Below, one piece after another: positions 29,601 to 40,434 of a DNA stretch of 64,000 nucleotides; the first letter of the stretch is position 1, and each line of letters opens with the position of its first letter. The notes beneath the pieces were generated by a model. The model ran no database searches. It worked only from the letters and a program-made list of their open reading frames with translations, and was not told the DNA's origin. Origin of the DNA: Tritrichomonas musculus (lineage: Eukaryota > Parabasalia > Tritrichomonadida > Tritrichomonadidae); NCBI GenBank assembly GCA_039105265.1, contig JAPFFF010000001.1:5394001-5458000 (forward strand). Direction: 5' to 3'. The position numbers and the translations under genes are program-made.

Positions 29601-32440
29601 ATTTTCAAATGAAAATTCAAGAAAAATCTATTTCAGAAGAATTAAATCATTATAGATTCATTAACCATCCATTGTTATTAATGTTCCTAATTCAACGAAA
29701 AAAAGATTTTCAAATTGAGAAGTCATTAATAATTAATTTTCGTAAATATGAATTGTCATCAATTATTACCAAATCAAATTTATTTACACCTGATAAAAAT
29801 AAATTCACCAAATGGTCAAATGGCAAAAAAGAAAAAGTTGAATTAATTAATGAAGAACCTTTATTAATCTTTTATCATTTAGCTGAATTAAAGGAAGATG
29901 AAGATGTTAATTCAAATCAATTTTATATTTTGAAAAATAAAATCGAAAAATTTAGAGCTTCAAATTACAAATTCAATGAACGTGCTGTAATTTGTGATTC
30001 TTTCAATAAGGCAGGAATTGAATGGAATAAATGGGAACAGAATGAAACATTGTTTGAAATAGCAACAATTCTTCTTTCAGAAGTCGGTTACAGCGGTTTA
30101 TTTAGAGCATTAAATAATGATGTCAATTTTTCAAAATTTTTCTTTAATTCAAATTGGCAAGAAAAATTTTCAGTTCAAGATTGTAAAGAAGAATTAATTA
30201 ATTTAGCAAACATTTATCCACAGAAAGAAGAATTGCTTGAAATTCTTTTCAAGTCAATTAAAGATCAAAAACGCCAACATTTCTTATCAAATATTTTTAC
30301 ATCATTTGAATTGAATGAAAATTATATTGAAAAATTAATTGATACAATTTCACCTTCATTTGACAATTTTGAAGAATTTCTTTTAAATTATTTCTTAAAG
30401 AAAACAACGACAAATAAACTTCTTCTTTCAAATGAGAAGCTTGCTGAATTTGTTTTGAGTAGAATTGAAAAACAATTCTTTCAAAATGATAAAGAAACAG
30501 TAAAAGATGAACAAAATCTTCTTTTAGAAAGGAAAAAATCACATCCAACATTAGACACACTTCCATTCTCACATCTTCTTGATCCATTAACGGACAACCT
30601 TTTTATAGCATGTCTTAAATGTTTAAGTCAAAGTTCAATTCATGCGTTATTATCATCATTTTCACAATCAAATTCATACATATTGAAAGCATTAACAATT
30701 CTTCCACCTACAGATGAACTTGCAACCATTTATTGCCGAGTTATGCCTACGTCACAAGAAGACTGTTGCACTTTTAAAGAGAACTTAAAATGGATAGAAT
30801 TTGGCTTATCTTCTAAGAATCAAAGTATTCGAAGACATACTTATATTCTATTCAAAATGATATTCAATAAAGACGACTCAGAAATTTTAACTCCAATTTT
30901 TGAAGGAGTTATATTAAAGTCACTTTTTCAACCATATTTTAAAGAAGTTAAAGAATTCATTGAAATTGCTTCTGAAGTTCCATTTAATAAAACTTCTGAC
31001 TTTACAGCATCTATTTATAATAAAATATTCACAGCTGATTACATTCATGAAAATCAACCCGAAATTGCACAATACATTAACACGTTACCAGCACCACCAC
31101 AAGTAATGATTCCTCGATGGAAGGAGATAATTGATCATACAGAAGGGCCCTTCTTTAAGACGATGGGATTAGAATTAATAATCGCATCAATTCGGTGTTG
31201 TTATAAACCGAGACCAACTTATTTTGTTCATATTATTCAATGTGCAGCAACCGAACATGATTATCCATCAATTGAAGTAATTATGCAATTTCTTTCTCTT
31301 TCTTTAACTGATGAAAATATTCATGATTATCTTCGATTAATCATTGAATTTGAAAAATGGGTTCCTTATTATATCCATTTAATAAACAATATCATGATTA
31401 ATATAAAAGAATTCAGAGAGACACAATTGATCATTTTGGCAATTATTTTGCCAACTCAAGTGATCAGTCAAAGAAAATGCTTAGATTTGGCTTTCGATGG
31501 CTTTAATAATGATGGCGACATTTTCATTAGTTCATTAAAAATCGCTATCCACGCTTTAGAATTAATCCTTGATAAAAAAGCTTTCATTAGACATACAACG
31601 AAAGGCGAGACGGACACTTTGACAGGAAGATTGTTTAATTTATTAATTGTCAAGTATTTCTCTGATGCTTTGTTGTTCTTGTTTGATATTTATTTGGGCC
31701 AAAATAGAGCAAAAATCGAATGCTTAGAAAAATGGAGAATTAAAGTTGTTAAATATTTCATTAATTATTTGACACTTTGTTCAATTGCGTTTCCGAGAGT
31801 TTTACGTATTATTTATAGTTTCCTTCAGTTTAACTCTGGAATTGGAATTTTCGGACCTGCTTTTAGTGGCCTTGAAAATGAATGGTCTGAACTTTGTTGT
31901 GAAATATCACGTTCTATTTTAGCTGATATTTCATTCGATAACATTGATCACAGATTGACGGCTGTATCAATTATTGTTCGTGAATTTGTTTTACAACTTG
32001 ATAATTATAATTCTGCAGATAAAAATTATTTGAGATTCTTGATTGGTGTGATGAAAAATGATCAATTGAGAGAAGAAAGCAATTTGAAAGAAATTGTGAA
32101 AATTTTTAATGTTTTTAGAAATAATCTCGTTTTGTATATCGATGACATTGCCTTGTTCATCGAGACATCTTTAGATAAATATGATGACTTCTTCAATGAT
32201 AATGAAATAAAGAATTTTATTCTCAAATTGAGGATGGATGATCATCAAATTCATAAGAAATTGTTAATCATAAACTCTCTGCTTGAGAAAAGACCAGAGA
32301 ACATGAAAAATATTATTGCTGAAGTTTTCCCTAAATTCGAAGAGTTAACCAATACTGATGTCGAATTGTCTGATGAATTATCTGATTTATTGAATAATGT
32401 GTTTGAACAAGCATTGATGATTTTTAGTTCAGTTGAATAA
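26699..32440 (+). CDS. Giant helical protein of 1913 residues, unknown function
   Basis: A single uninterrupted frame of 5.7 kb from ATG (MIDQFLFQTMQNDV). The whole length is predicted by eye to be helical with many Leu/Ile/Phe and acidic/Lys residues, as in HEAT-like scaffolds. Size and character resemble the non-catalytic parts of giant USP9X/USP34-type ubiquitin proteases, but I find no Cys box (NxGNTCYxNS) and no His box, so no protease call is made. Regions near residues 1290-1350 (HPTLDTLPFSHLLDPLTDN) and 1600-1680 are richer in conserved-looking residues. Codon choice is uniform along the frame, which argues against a fusion artefact. Confidence 0.75.
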   Translation: MIDQFLFQTMQNDVNSALKNLDDEQNYRSICDFFEKVCKQMDSDPYFFDKNKLTADFLFNEVYPQLFRYLISAGIFQPLLFWTSLFVKMCNYLSFCRNFLFIPYLSKLFDLLKNIKSDNKYYLTFLYQTQTLINFVETKSNLNIYTKYLIDQLVQVQIIQAQVIHILINDILSHQTFSEIHDIFHILNNIFPYINKEVLKQYEDEFSRYSFSIDDPRFDDPESINLTKAMATCSVKFAQLHFDNLIKFIKLNNKQAKEEFVNLITHFESLNAISKEILDNFDIILPEMRDEKTLLSEISSILISNEIVSKSFFIEKAGFDLFYNLAFFDLVKDQFTLEKVTKIIESETFSEETANFGFKLIDYKIDLLPDISSFLKTTFSSFWHKERIETIIAIAKQPSNRQILLDSINNYEINNQQEYRIILQILMLLKPTTNEFNYDNFVNEILNYTDSIFILPFLMNNSFIPVNSIDIELLVSYSIFNKELSDFLFKNFSDSLFNYVDFFLTFQIEDDIECPSFIQKPSNKIFGRFLFDLYKLNNCGDSRLIWESVIRVKDEDEEIHQIAQKIISENPEKSQKEIIEKVEDGYSKYFVNFDFSNFSEISAEENGNYLIFNKPQLVSTDSLFYFASKVRHALNYSEPIEKDDVIELFEFRIGDIGIDAIILNTAFEASKKINIDFPLIEESVNISIELKYRSFLDKLIDHITNSQEEIISINEELINSLVEIDDKYAIKLIQNKKVSFEILFKFFSNYKTPKSLLFLTKLNFIIPINLMNQIIFTKGNFVDFCKFNRIEPKEILPFIFSKDFPQFYRTKFVMKNVLNNFITKPEILLNYLKTKTWKYVNKDIKRYFRKNNFIPIAKSTKYYNIYLAFARIIPYLTYFKKQKYSLFLSSIIYSREGEEDSFLYAPINELKNSILSLKSEKNESPEYQIDHFIERIIRKLPNQVIKYFELFYIENDSRFLSDYNISHDFQMKIQEKSISEELNHYRFINHPLLLMFLIQRKKDFQIEKSLIINFRKYELSSIITKSNLFTPDKNKFTKWSNGKKEKVELINEEPLLIFYHLAELKEDEDVNSNQFYILKNKIEKFRASNYKFNERAVICDSFNKAGIEWNKWEQNETLFEIATILLSEVGYSGLFRALNNDVNFSKFFFNSNWQEKFSVQDCKEELINLANIYPQKEELLEILFKSIKDQKRQHFLSNIFTSFELNENYIEKLIDTISPSFDNFEEFLLNYFLKKTTTNKLLLSNEKLAEFVLSRIEKQFFQNDKETVKDEQNLLLERKKSHPTLDTLPFSHLLDPLTDNLFIACLKCLSQSSIHALLSSFSQSNSYILKALTILPPTDELATIYCRVMPTSQEDCCTFKENLKWIEFGLSSKNQSIRRHTYILFKMIFNKDDSEILTPIFEGVILKSLFQPYFKEVKEFIEIASEVPFNKTSDFTASIYNKIFTADYIHENQPEIAQYINTLPAPPQVMIPRWKEIIDHTEGPFFKTMGLELIIASIRCCYKPRPTYFVHIIQCAATEHDYPSIEVIMQFLSLSLTDENIHDYLRLIIEFEKWVPYYIHLINNIMINIKEFRETQLIILAIILPTQVISQRKCLDLAFDGFNNDGDIFISSLKIAIHALELILDKKAFIRHTTKGETDTLTGRLFNLLIVKYFSDALLFLFDIYLGQNRAKIECLEKWRIKVVKYFINYLTLCSIAFPRVLRIIYSFLQFNSGIGIFGPAFSGLENEWSELCCEISRSILADISFDNIDHRLTAVSIIVREFVLQLDNYNSADKNYLRFLIGVMKNDQLREESNLKEIVKIFNVFRNNLVLYIDDIALFIETSLDKYDDFFNDNEIKNFILKLRMDDHQIHKKLLIINSLLEKRPENMKNIIAEVFPKFEELTNTDVELSDELSDLLNNVFEQALMIFSSVE

Positions 32441-32783
32441 TAATAATAAAAATCTATATTATTTAAAATTTTATCATATTATTACTGCTTTTATATATTG
32501 TTCAGTATAAGACTTACTTATCAATAGGAAAACACACACCCGATCATTTTTATTGGTATTTAATTTAATTCATTTGAGTTCAAAAATGAAAAAAATTTAG
32601 ACAAATGTGATGATTTTTAATAAAGTCATAAAAAACTATTTTGTTACCTTTATCAAAGAGAGAAAAGTTTAGTTTCTTATGATATCTTTTTTCTTATGGA
32701 CAAAATATGACTCATCATGAATATATTTTTTAAATTTTATCATAACTTTGTTTGAATAACAAAGTTTTTTTTTTCCCAACCCC
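32441..32783. other. Intergenic up to the duplicated segment
   Basis: AT-rich with no gene. It ends at the left border of duplication copy 1. Confidence 0.4.
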
Positions 32784-32888
32784 ATTTCAATATCAATAAA
32801 AAAGTGAAACTTTTGCATATTGATGAATAAATTAAGAAAAAATTAATAATATCCCGATTGTAACACTTTTACTAACAAATGAGTAAAA

Positions 32889-33586
32889 TTACTCTTGATT
32901 TATCCATTGAATGAAAAGCCAAGGATCATCCACAAGGAATTGAGCTTGTTGATCAGACAAATCACGCACTCGTTGAAAGAAAAAAGTTGAAATTACGTTT
33001 TTTTCTAATATCACACTTCTCAGAACTCTTTTTGAGATTTGTGGAGACATTCCAGCACTTCGTTTGCTTTCTTCACGTAATTTAATTCTCGTGAAAGACG
33101 CGTGAATCTGTCTGCCATTCATTCATTGATCTGAATCAGGCAAGACTTCTTCAAACATTCTCTTGCTGCTCTTTTTGATGAGAAATTCACAAATCCAAAC
33201 TTCTTTGAGTTTCCATCTTCATCTCTCATGATTTTGACAGATCGAACTTTTCCGAACTGTGAAAAAGCTGTCATCAAATCTTTTTCTGTAACTGATTCAT
33301 CAAAATTCCTCACATACAAGTATTTATCATTGTTTTCTTCGTATTTCTTCTTATTTCTTTCCAATCTTTCCTTCTGCTTCACTTGTGTATATTCATCATT
33401 TGACATGAAACGACAACAAACAACGCTGCTTCCTTCGATAATTCTACCATTTATTCATTTAACCGCTCTGGCTGCTTCTTTATGAGTTGACATCTCAACA
33501 ATTCCTCTCTGTTGGGTGCTTCTCTCTTCTTCTGCTTCTTCAATGTGACATGAAATGACAGTTCCAAATTCATTGGAAAGAAGATT
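32889..33586 (-). pseudogene. Poly(A)-binding protein fragment, copy 1
   Basis: Reading on the minus strand from 33586: the second half of one RRM (LLSNEFGTVISCHIEEAEEE, QRGIVEMSTHKEAARAVK), a TGA, INGRIIEGSSV, then a spacer and a full further RRM (KYLYVRNFDESV, QFGKVRSVKIMRDEDG, KKFGFVNFSSKRAA). After LIQINE a frameshift at a short ATGA tandem leads to NGRQIHASFTRIKLREE and an MLLE-like end (SAGMSPQISKRVLRSVILEK, LSDQQAQFLVDDPWLFIQWI). The order is that of cytoplasmic PABP. The N-terminal RRM is missing. Two breaks are shared with copy 2, so the decay began before the duplication. Confidence 0.75.
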
Positions 33587-33825
33587 GTGTTGTTATTTCA
33601 AAGAATCCACCTATATCTTCTGTGTATGATTGTGATACAATGTTTGAAATTGGTCAAAATTTTTTAACTGTTTTCTTATATTGAAATCAAAATGACCAAA
33701 AATGTAAGTAAAAAATAAACGGTTTCTGTCAGATTTGATTTTTTTAATTTCAACAAGATTAAAAGATGAATAATAATAATAAAAAATATTGTTAAAGCAT
33801 AAACATTCTTATAATTATGATAAGA

Positions 33826-33899
33826 AGCGATGTAGAACAGCAGGTTACTTCGCGAGGCTCATAACCTTGAGATCGGTGGTTCGAATCCACTCATCGCTC
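33826..33899 (+). tRNA. tRNA-Met (CAT), copy 1
   Basis: A cloverleaf folds as acceptor AGCGATG/CATCGCT, D arm GAAC...CTTC (one C-C mismatch), anticodon stem CGAGG/CCTTG with loop CTCATAA, and T arm GGTGG TTCGAAT CCACT. The B box GGTTCGAATCC is canonical and a T6 terminator follows directly. The TTCGAAT T-loop fits an elongator rather than an initiator tRNA-Met. It is identical in copy 2. Confidence 0.93.
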
Positions 33900-34228
33900 A
33901 TTTTTTGCTTTTATTTGATAATTCTTTAATTTAAATATAATTATATTTTTTTAAATCAAATGAATAATGAATAAAGCACATTCTTTTACCAACAATTAGA
34001 TCTCAATATTGATGAAAAATATTGATCGTTATGATCAAATAAATGAACAATTCAGAACAGCTTTATATCCAAAATCAGGTATTTTTGATAATGGTTTAAT
34101 TGTTTTTTTTTTTAAACAACACTCTAATAAATATCATATGCAAATAAGCTAAAATGCATCAATTTTTTGATATTCTCAAATTATTATAATACTACGAATT
34201 TAATTTTATAAATTTATAATTATTTCAA

Positions 34229-34405
34229 ATGCTAGATCAAATCAACTTCCACTACAAAACCAAGCGCGCTAATTTTGGAAGGACAACATCATATTTTGAA
34301 GACACTAAAAGTCAAATGATTATGCGCGTCGAGCCAGATCATCAAATTGATATTAAATTAGAACTAATATCATTCTTGCATTTTAAATGGGAAATAAATA
34401 AATAA
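34229..34405 (+). CDS. 58-residue ORF in the duplicated unit, copy 1
   Basis: An ATG frame encodes MLDQINFHYKTKRANFGRT followed by TSYFEDTKSQMIMRVEPDHQ and ends WEINK. GC content and charged residues exceed the surroundings. The frame is intact in both copies with three amino-acid and two silent differences, which does not show purifying selection. It may be a small gene or a fragment; family unknown. Confidence 0.3.
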   Translation: MLDQINFHYKTKRANFGRTTSYFEDTKSQMIMRVEPDHQIDIKLELISFLHFKWEINK

Positions 34406-34490
34406 ATAAAAATTGTGCAATCTCAGTATATATATCTTTAATTTTGATTAATATTTTGCTTTAAAAAAATTACCCTTTTATAATTAAGGA

Positions 34491-35012
34491 TTAGAAATAA
34501 ACAGGAGTGTTGTCAATTCTTGTCTTCAAAAAATTGGAAATATCTTCTTCTTTAAAGCCATTGCCTTTGAGAGTTAATGAATGAACACCATCCATATCTT
34601 TTTTGGAAAGATATTCCAATAATTCGGAACCATTTTCTCCTAATTTATTATTAGAAAAGTCAAATGAAACATTAAAACATGGATCTAATAATTGGAATAA
34701 AATTTCTTTTACTTGGTCTGTATTGAGGTTGCAATTAATAATTCCAAATGTGTTGCCGTTATAGAAAGATGGAACAAAAATTGTATATATATTATCTTCA
34801 TCAATTATACAGTTGTTATAAATTATTTTTTCAAGATATTTAGTACGTGCAATATTATATAAATAATTTTCCATTTGTGGTTCTATAATAATACCTTCAA
34901 AAGTAATAGTTTTTCCATTTAATTGTTCTGAATGTTCTGATAAATCGACAATATCTTGAAAACTTCTAGCAATTGGCGATTCTTCTTCCCAAATTTTTGT
35001 TGATGTACACAT
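34491..35012 (-). CDS. 173-residue protein with LRR-like C-terminus, copy 1
   Basis: Starts at ATG (MCTSTKIWEEESPIARSF). The C-terminal half has two segments that fit leucine-rich repeats of the RI-like type (VSFDFSNNKLGENGSELLEYL and VHSLTLKGNGFKEEDISNFL, about 28 residues). The N-terminal half (DIVDLSEHSEQLNGKTITFEGIII; YNNCIIDEDNIYTIFVPSFY) also has LRR-like spacing. No signal peptide or membrane span. It differs from copy 2 by three residues. Function unknown. Confidence 0.65.
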   Translation of the reverse strand: MCTSTKIWEEESPIARSFQDIVDLSEHSEQLNGKTITFEGIIIEPQMENYLYNIARTKYLEKIIYNNCIIDEDNIYTIFVPSFYNGNTFGIINCNLNTDQVKEILFQLLDPCFNVSFDFSNNKLGENGSELLEYLSKKDMDGVHSLTLKGNGFKEEDISNFLKTRIDNTPVYF

Positions 35013-35051
35013 GACTACTTTTATTTAAATGAATATTTTATTCTATTTTTT

Positions 35052-38000
35052 GGGGAACTTTTTTTAGCCCCCAAAAATTGAAAGGAAAATTGGGGGAAAA
35101 AATGTAAAAATGTGTTTTTTAGCCCCCACTTTTTTGAAAACTTTTTCAATTGAAAATAATCGTAAATGTATTAAAAAAAAGAGCAAAAAAAGCATATTAA
35201 AATAAAATATATGAAAAAAAAAGGAAATTATATATTAAAAAACATATAAAGATAAAAATAAAACGAAAAATTCTAAAAAACATCAATAATTCTTGATGAT
35301 TACTTTATTACGATAAACAATTTAATGATGGATAGAATAAAAAGGTAAAGAATCATTAACTCATACTGGAAATTATAAATTATCACCAAAAAATCCATAA
35401 AGCTGGGGTTTATATTAACATGAATAAATTATTATATTTCATTTTCATTATAAAAATATGAAAGTATAATGTTTGGTTTAAGTTTAAGATCATTTTGGGC
35501 AAAAAGAAAATGTTGCTGCGTTAAATAATTTAATTAAATTGATCCTAAATAAGAATTAGTATTGGGGGGTCAACCGCCAAGTAAATGTCAAAAAAGTATT
35601 TTTATAAAGATTTGATTAAATAAAATAATTATTCTAATTCTTTATATATAGTAATATATATTTTTATGCTCAAATTAAAAATTCGCTTATTTTGCCAGGA
35701 ATTATAGAGGAAATAAAAATTCAATTAAAAAAATTTGAAAATTCCCACTTTTTCATATAACTATAATTCTCTTTCAAGCCAAAATATCTTATGAATTAAA
35801 TATTATGGTGTAAAAAATTTAAATATATTATAATTATAAAATATAAAATAATTGAAATAAAATATAAAAAAACCAAAAAATGATATCTCTACAATGAAGA
35901 ATTAAATCAAAAAAAATAGTATATTAAAATATGAAATTTGTTAGGAATTATTTATTTATATATCACAATAATTGAAATTTTAACAGTTAAACGTACTGTT
36001 ATTTCATAAAATTATTGATATATATTTCAAAAAAAAAAAGTAATAAATGTTTGTTTACTTTTGATTGTTTAACCATTTATTAATAGATGATTATGGTTAT
36101 TTTTCTTCAATTTTTGTTTTTCATGAGGAGAAATAATAAAACTTTGAAAATATCTTTTATTTGATGTTTTTTAATAATTTTTTGAGGGTTTTATTGAATA
36201 AAATTGAATATTTGTTTGATCATAAGGAGTTTAAATCCAAAAATATATTAATTAATGGCTTTTTATAATGATTTTTAATTTTTAAAAAATGTAATTCATA
36301 TCACATGTCATTAAAACTTTGATCTCTTCTAACTCCTGGCAAAATAAAGAAAATTTTTTTTAATGCAATTTTTTATTATTCATAAATACTGTTATATTTA
36401 TTTAATAATTTATTTTGCATTGATCTTTAGATTTTTTATTTCTCTCAATTTTTTGACAACGGTTGAGCGGTTGACCCCTCTATGAATTAGTGTGTTTCAT
36501 TTATTACATGTGTATAGTAACGGCAAAAATATAAAATTGCTTTATTTTTTAAATATATATTGTAATTAATGTATTATTAAATATTGAATATAATATTGTC
36601 TGGTTTTAATCGATAAATGCATCGGTAAACAAAAAACTTTTTTTGTGAAAAATGATTACAATAAATATTCAATTTAATAAAAATATTTATTTTTTTCATA
36701 TCTTTTTATTATATTGTTTTTTCGATATATTTTATATATTTATATTATTATGTTAAATTTGTTATATTATTTATTATTTCTTTAACTTTTAATATTTGCA
36801 TTTGTTTTAATTATTAAAATTATATTTATACAGCAAAGGTGATATTTATGTTTTTCTTCATGTTAGCATGTTAGTTTACTCTTGTGAGCATAAAATAATA
36901 CATTGTTACTATCATCAGCATGACCAAGGTTTGATTTTTATTTTGACATAATAATTGATGCTAGAACTCATATTCACTAAAATTACTCTAAATACATGAA
37001 TGTATATCTCGTTGGTAAACAAAACTATAATTCTTCTTGGTTTCAATCAATGAAAAAATGGAATTTCGTTCTTTGGTATTTTAAAATTTATATTTTATTT
37101 TTTATATTTTTATTAACTCAAAGCATAATATAATTATTTCAATTTTGTTATATTTTATTTTTAGATTTATTCATTTATTCAGTATCAATAGAAAATGGAT
37201 CATTGAAAAAAAAATTCAGAATGTATTTTGAATTCATATCTCAATATTTTTGAATATATATATCAATATATATCTTAATATTTATGAGATATTGAAATAT
37301 TTGAAATAACCTTTTAAAAAGTGTTTACATTTTATGACAATTTTAATATAAATATTCATTGACTGTAAACATGTATATTCATTTATTTATATCTAATATA
37401 TATATTATGTTTAATATAAAATATTGTAAATTGATATTGCAGCTAATATCAATGGATTAATGAAATTATCGAGGTCCATATTTAAAAGAAATTCTTAGAT
37501 GCACCTATCGAGTTGTTTGTTGCAATTATTAGTTCATTTTATTTCATACACGAATAAAAATAATATATTAAATTTGTAAGAAATAAAATTAACCAGAATC
37601 CTCTAAAATAATAAAAATTTAACAAAAAACTAATTTTTTTTTTTTAAATTCCTTAAATTTTAGTTCATTTTTAAATATATACCTCAGGAGCATGCTAATA
37701 TCAATATATGATACAGAATAAGGTATTATATTTATTAATTCTTTCTCAAATAATGTTAGATAAGAAAGATATTCTAATTATAATAATAATAAAAAAGTTC
37801 AAAATCTCCCTTTAAAATTAAAATCTTAGAGCCTAATTGCGATATTAATAAATATTTATAAAAGAACAATGTAAAAAAATAAATAATTTGGTGGATATTT
37901 TCAAAATATTGAAAAATCCAAAATACGTTATTTTCGTTACTATACACATTTTATTACCAAAATTTTTGTGAGAATATTTGGTTGTAATAGAAACTTTTTG

Positions 38001-38572
38001 AAAATATTTTGACCATATAAACTATCAAAAATATATATAAAAAAATCGTTTAGTAAAAGCAAAATAAAGTCGTTTAGTTTTTTTTAATGAACAACAAAAA
38101 TAATTAAAAATAGAGAAATTCTTTGGTGAATAAAATAATAAACGATATTCGAAAATAATTACACATATATAACCAAAAACACAAGAAAAACTTTTAGAAT
38201 ATATAATCTTTGATTAAACAAAACATTATATATAGAGAAAATATTATCAATAAAACCTTTAATCATTTTATTTCTATTTAAATTCAAGAGATAAGATGTC
38301 CTTTTTACCTATAAACAGAGAAAAATAATAATATCTTTTTATATTTTCAACCAATTCTATTTATTTATTTAGTAATATGCATATATGAGCAACAAAGAAA
38401 AAATATTTTGGGAAATACTTGCGAAATGATAAGTCTATGGAATGAAAAATACTTATGAATAAAAAAATTTGGGGGCTAAAATACAACTTTCAATAAAAAA
38501 ATAAACAAAAAATCATTTAGCCCCCAAAAAGAAATGTGATATGAAAAATGGGGGCTAGAATGCATTTTCCCC
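35052..38572. mobile_element. 3.5-kb non-coding DNA element inserted in copy 1, 8-bp target duplication
   Basis: The ends read GGGGAA... and ...TTCCCC and are flanked by TATTTTTT at 35044-35051 and 38573-38580. Copy 2 has the uninterrupted site with one TATTTTTT (42569-42576), which proves the insertion. TAGCCCCC words recur near both ends in both orientations (two on the left, three on the right), like the subterminal motifs of hAT elements, which also make 8-bp duplications. The interior holds a second nested element and no ORF worth naming, so it is non-autonomous or decayed. Confidence 0.85.
35561..36483. mobile_element. 923-bp element nested in the 3.5-kb element
   Basis: Terminal inverted repeats ATTGGGGGGTCAACCGC (left) and the complement of ATAGAGGGGTCAACCGC (right), followed inward by related TGTCAAAAAA words. 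GAATTAGT flanks both sides (35553-35560 and 36484-36491) as an 8-bp target duplication. No ORF. Younger than its host element. Confidence 0.8.
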
Positions 38573-38825
38573 TATTTTTTATATTTATATTTTTTTTTCA
38601 CTTTTTGAAAGAACTTTGAAGGAAAAAATTTTTTTAAAAAATTTTTCTAACTTTTTCAGATATTTCATAAATAATAATGTCAATTTCTATTTCTGTTCTT
38701 GCAAATTCAAAATTTTATTAAATTAATAAATTTATAAAAGTGATTATTTGCTATTATAATTGTGAATTTAAATGAGAAAAAGACAAAAACTCAATTGAAT
38801 TTTGTCAAGAATTTAATTCGTAGTA

Positions 38826-39980
38826 TTATAATAATCCTCTTCCAAAGCCATCATAAAATTCAGATGATATATCTTTTGCATTCAAAAATTTAGACTGAAT
38901 AATATCTTCATTTGAGCTCTCTAAATATTTGGTTAATATTGGTTGCAATTCAATATTATACAAAAAATCTTTGTCTTTATAAGATGAATATAGTGATTCA
39001 AAAACCTGTATACCAAAAGAAAGAATATATTCAATCTTTAAATATATTTTAGTTGATAAATTTATATCAATTTCTTTCTGCTTTTTAATATTTTGCATGA
39101 TAATTTCAATATTAAATCCAAATTTCTTAATTAATACTAGGCACAATAAAATCATTGAATGCTCAAATTTTTTGGATGATTTAATTAATAATTTAATTGA
39201 TTTATTGAAATTTTGTTTTATATTTTCATCATAAATATAAATATTGGTCAAGTTATACATTGATAAATAATCATTTTTTTGTCGAATTGCTTCTTCAAAA
39301 TACACAATTCCATTGGCTGAATTTTTCTTGATTTTTTCATTATAACCATGCTTGCATATAATTCCAAGGTTATTTTTTGGCATATTGATTGTTGAGTGAT
39401 GATGACTCTTTATAATAATGGATAGCTTCAATAATATCTTTTTTGACATACCTTCCTTCATGGAGTAAAAAAGCATGAGAAAAATTGGCTTCTTTATTTC
39501 CATTTTCGGATGAAATCATCATATAATATAAACCTTTTTTGATATTTCTGGGAATGTTTTCTCCATGATAATAAATAAGGCCTAAGTTGAATTGTGCTGC
39601 AGAATGATTTTGATTTGCAGCAAGTGAATAATAATAAATGGCTTTAATAATATTTTGTTTAACATAGATGCCTTCATGATAAATGAAAGCAATTTTAAAT
39701 TGAGCTCTTTGATCATTTTGCTTTGCAGCAAGTAAATAATAATAAATTGCTTTATTGATATCAAATGGGATATTTTGTCCTTCATGATACATAAGGCCAA
39801 GATTAAATTGTGCCTGAGAGTAATTTTGCACAGCAGCAAGCGAATAATAATGCATTGCAGCTTTGATATCGCGAGTGACCAATTTTCCTTCATGATAAAT
39901 TACACCAAGATTAAATTGGGCTACTGGATGATCTTGATCTGACCAATTTTCCTTCATAATAAAAGCTAGTCATGATTTTT
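38826..39980 (-). pseudogene. Kinase-Sel1 protein, C-terminal half
   Basis: Minus-strand Sel1 repeats of 36 residues are readable from a YYEGKLV trace near 39960 and then from HPVAQFNLGVIYHEGKLVTR through AQFNLGLMYHEGQNI, AQFKIAFIYHEGIYV, AQFNLGLIYYHGENI and FSHAFLLHEGRYV. A frameshift near 39380 separates this from NNLGIICKHGYNEKI, which leads to the usual end of trichomonad Sel1-kinase proteins (KNDYLSMYNLTNIYIYDENI ... SSEFYDGFGRGLL). Its N-terminal half lies at 43239-44686, beyond duplication copy 2. Confidence 0.75.
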
Positions 39981-40329
39981 GCCAATTATTGATCTATGAT
40001 ATTATATGAATTGATATATATCTAAAATGATCAAAAAAACTAATATAATAAAAGTTTAATTCCCAAAATATCCGTTTATAAAAATTGGACGTTTATTTTT
40101 ATCTAAATCATGATCTCATTGATATCTTGGTATATGAATGATATTTTTATAATAATACAAGTTATTAAAAGATGATGGATGATTTCAACAGTAAAAAGAT
40201 GGCTAAGGATGAAGTATTATATAAGATTTAGCATTTTATTTCAAATTCTTTTTTAAAAAGGTTTTATCTAAGTTTTCATACTATAGTTTTTCGATTTACC
40301 AAGTTATAAATATTTTGTATACTGTGCTA
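39981..40329. other. AT-rich stretch between Sel1 half and copy 2
   Basis: No gene, tRNA or repeat was recognised in these 350 bases. It belongs to the material that now separates the halves of the Sel1-kinase gene. Confidence 0.4.
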
Positions 40330-40434
40330 ATTTCAATATCAATAAAAAACTGGAACTTTTGCATATTGGTGAATAAATTTAAAAAAAAGTAATAATATCC
40401 CGATTGTAACACTTTTACTAACAAATGAGTAAAA

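Larger units (their letters stand above)
32784..38756. repeat. Segmental duplication, copy 1 (interrupted by an inserted element)
   Basis: Bases 32784-35051 and 38573-38756 together match 40330-42755 at high identity. Bases 35052-38572 are a later insertion. The unit carries a broken PABP copy, tRNA-Met, a 58-codon ORF and the 173-residue gene. Left and right borders show no clear target duplication, so this is a dispersed duplication rather than a recognised transposon. Confidence 0.9.

Noticed and set aside
26699-32440. Ubiquitin-specific protease assignment
   Set aside because: No Cys box or His box could be found in the sequence.
34020-34080. Ankyrin-like words (FRTALYPKSG) in duplication copy 1
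   Set aside because: Too short and without further repeat sequence on either side.
35052-38572. A transposase gene inside the 3.5-kb element
   Set aside because: No frame of useful length or catalytic motif is visible; the element appears non-coding.
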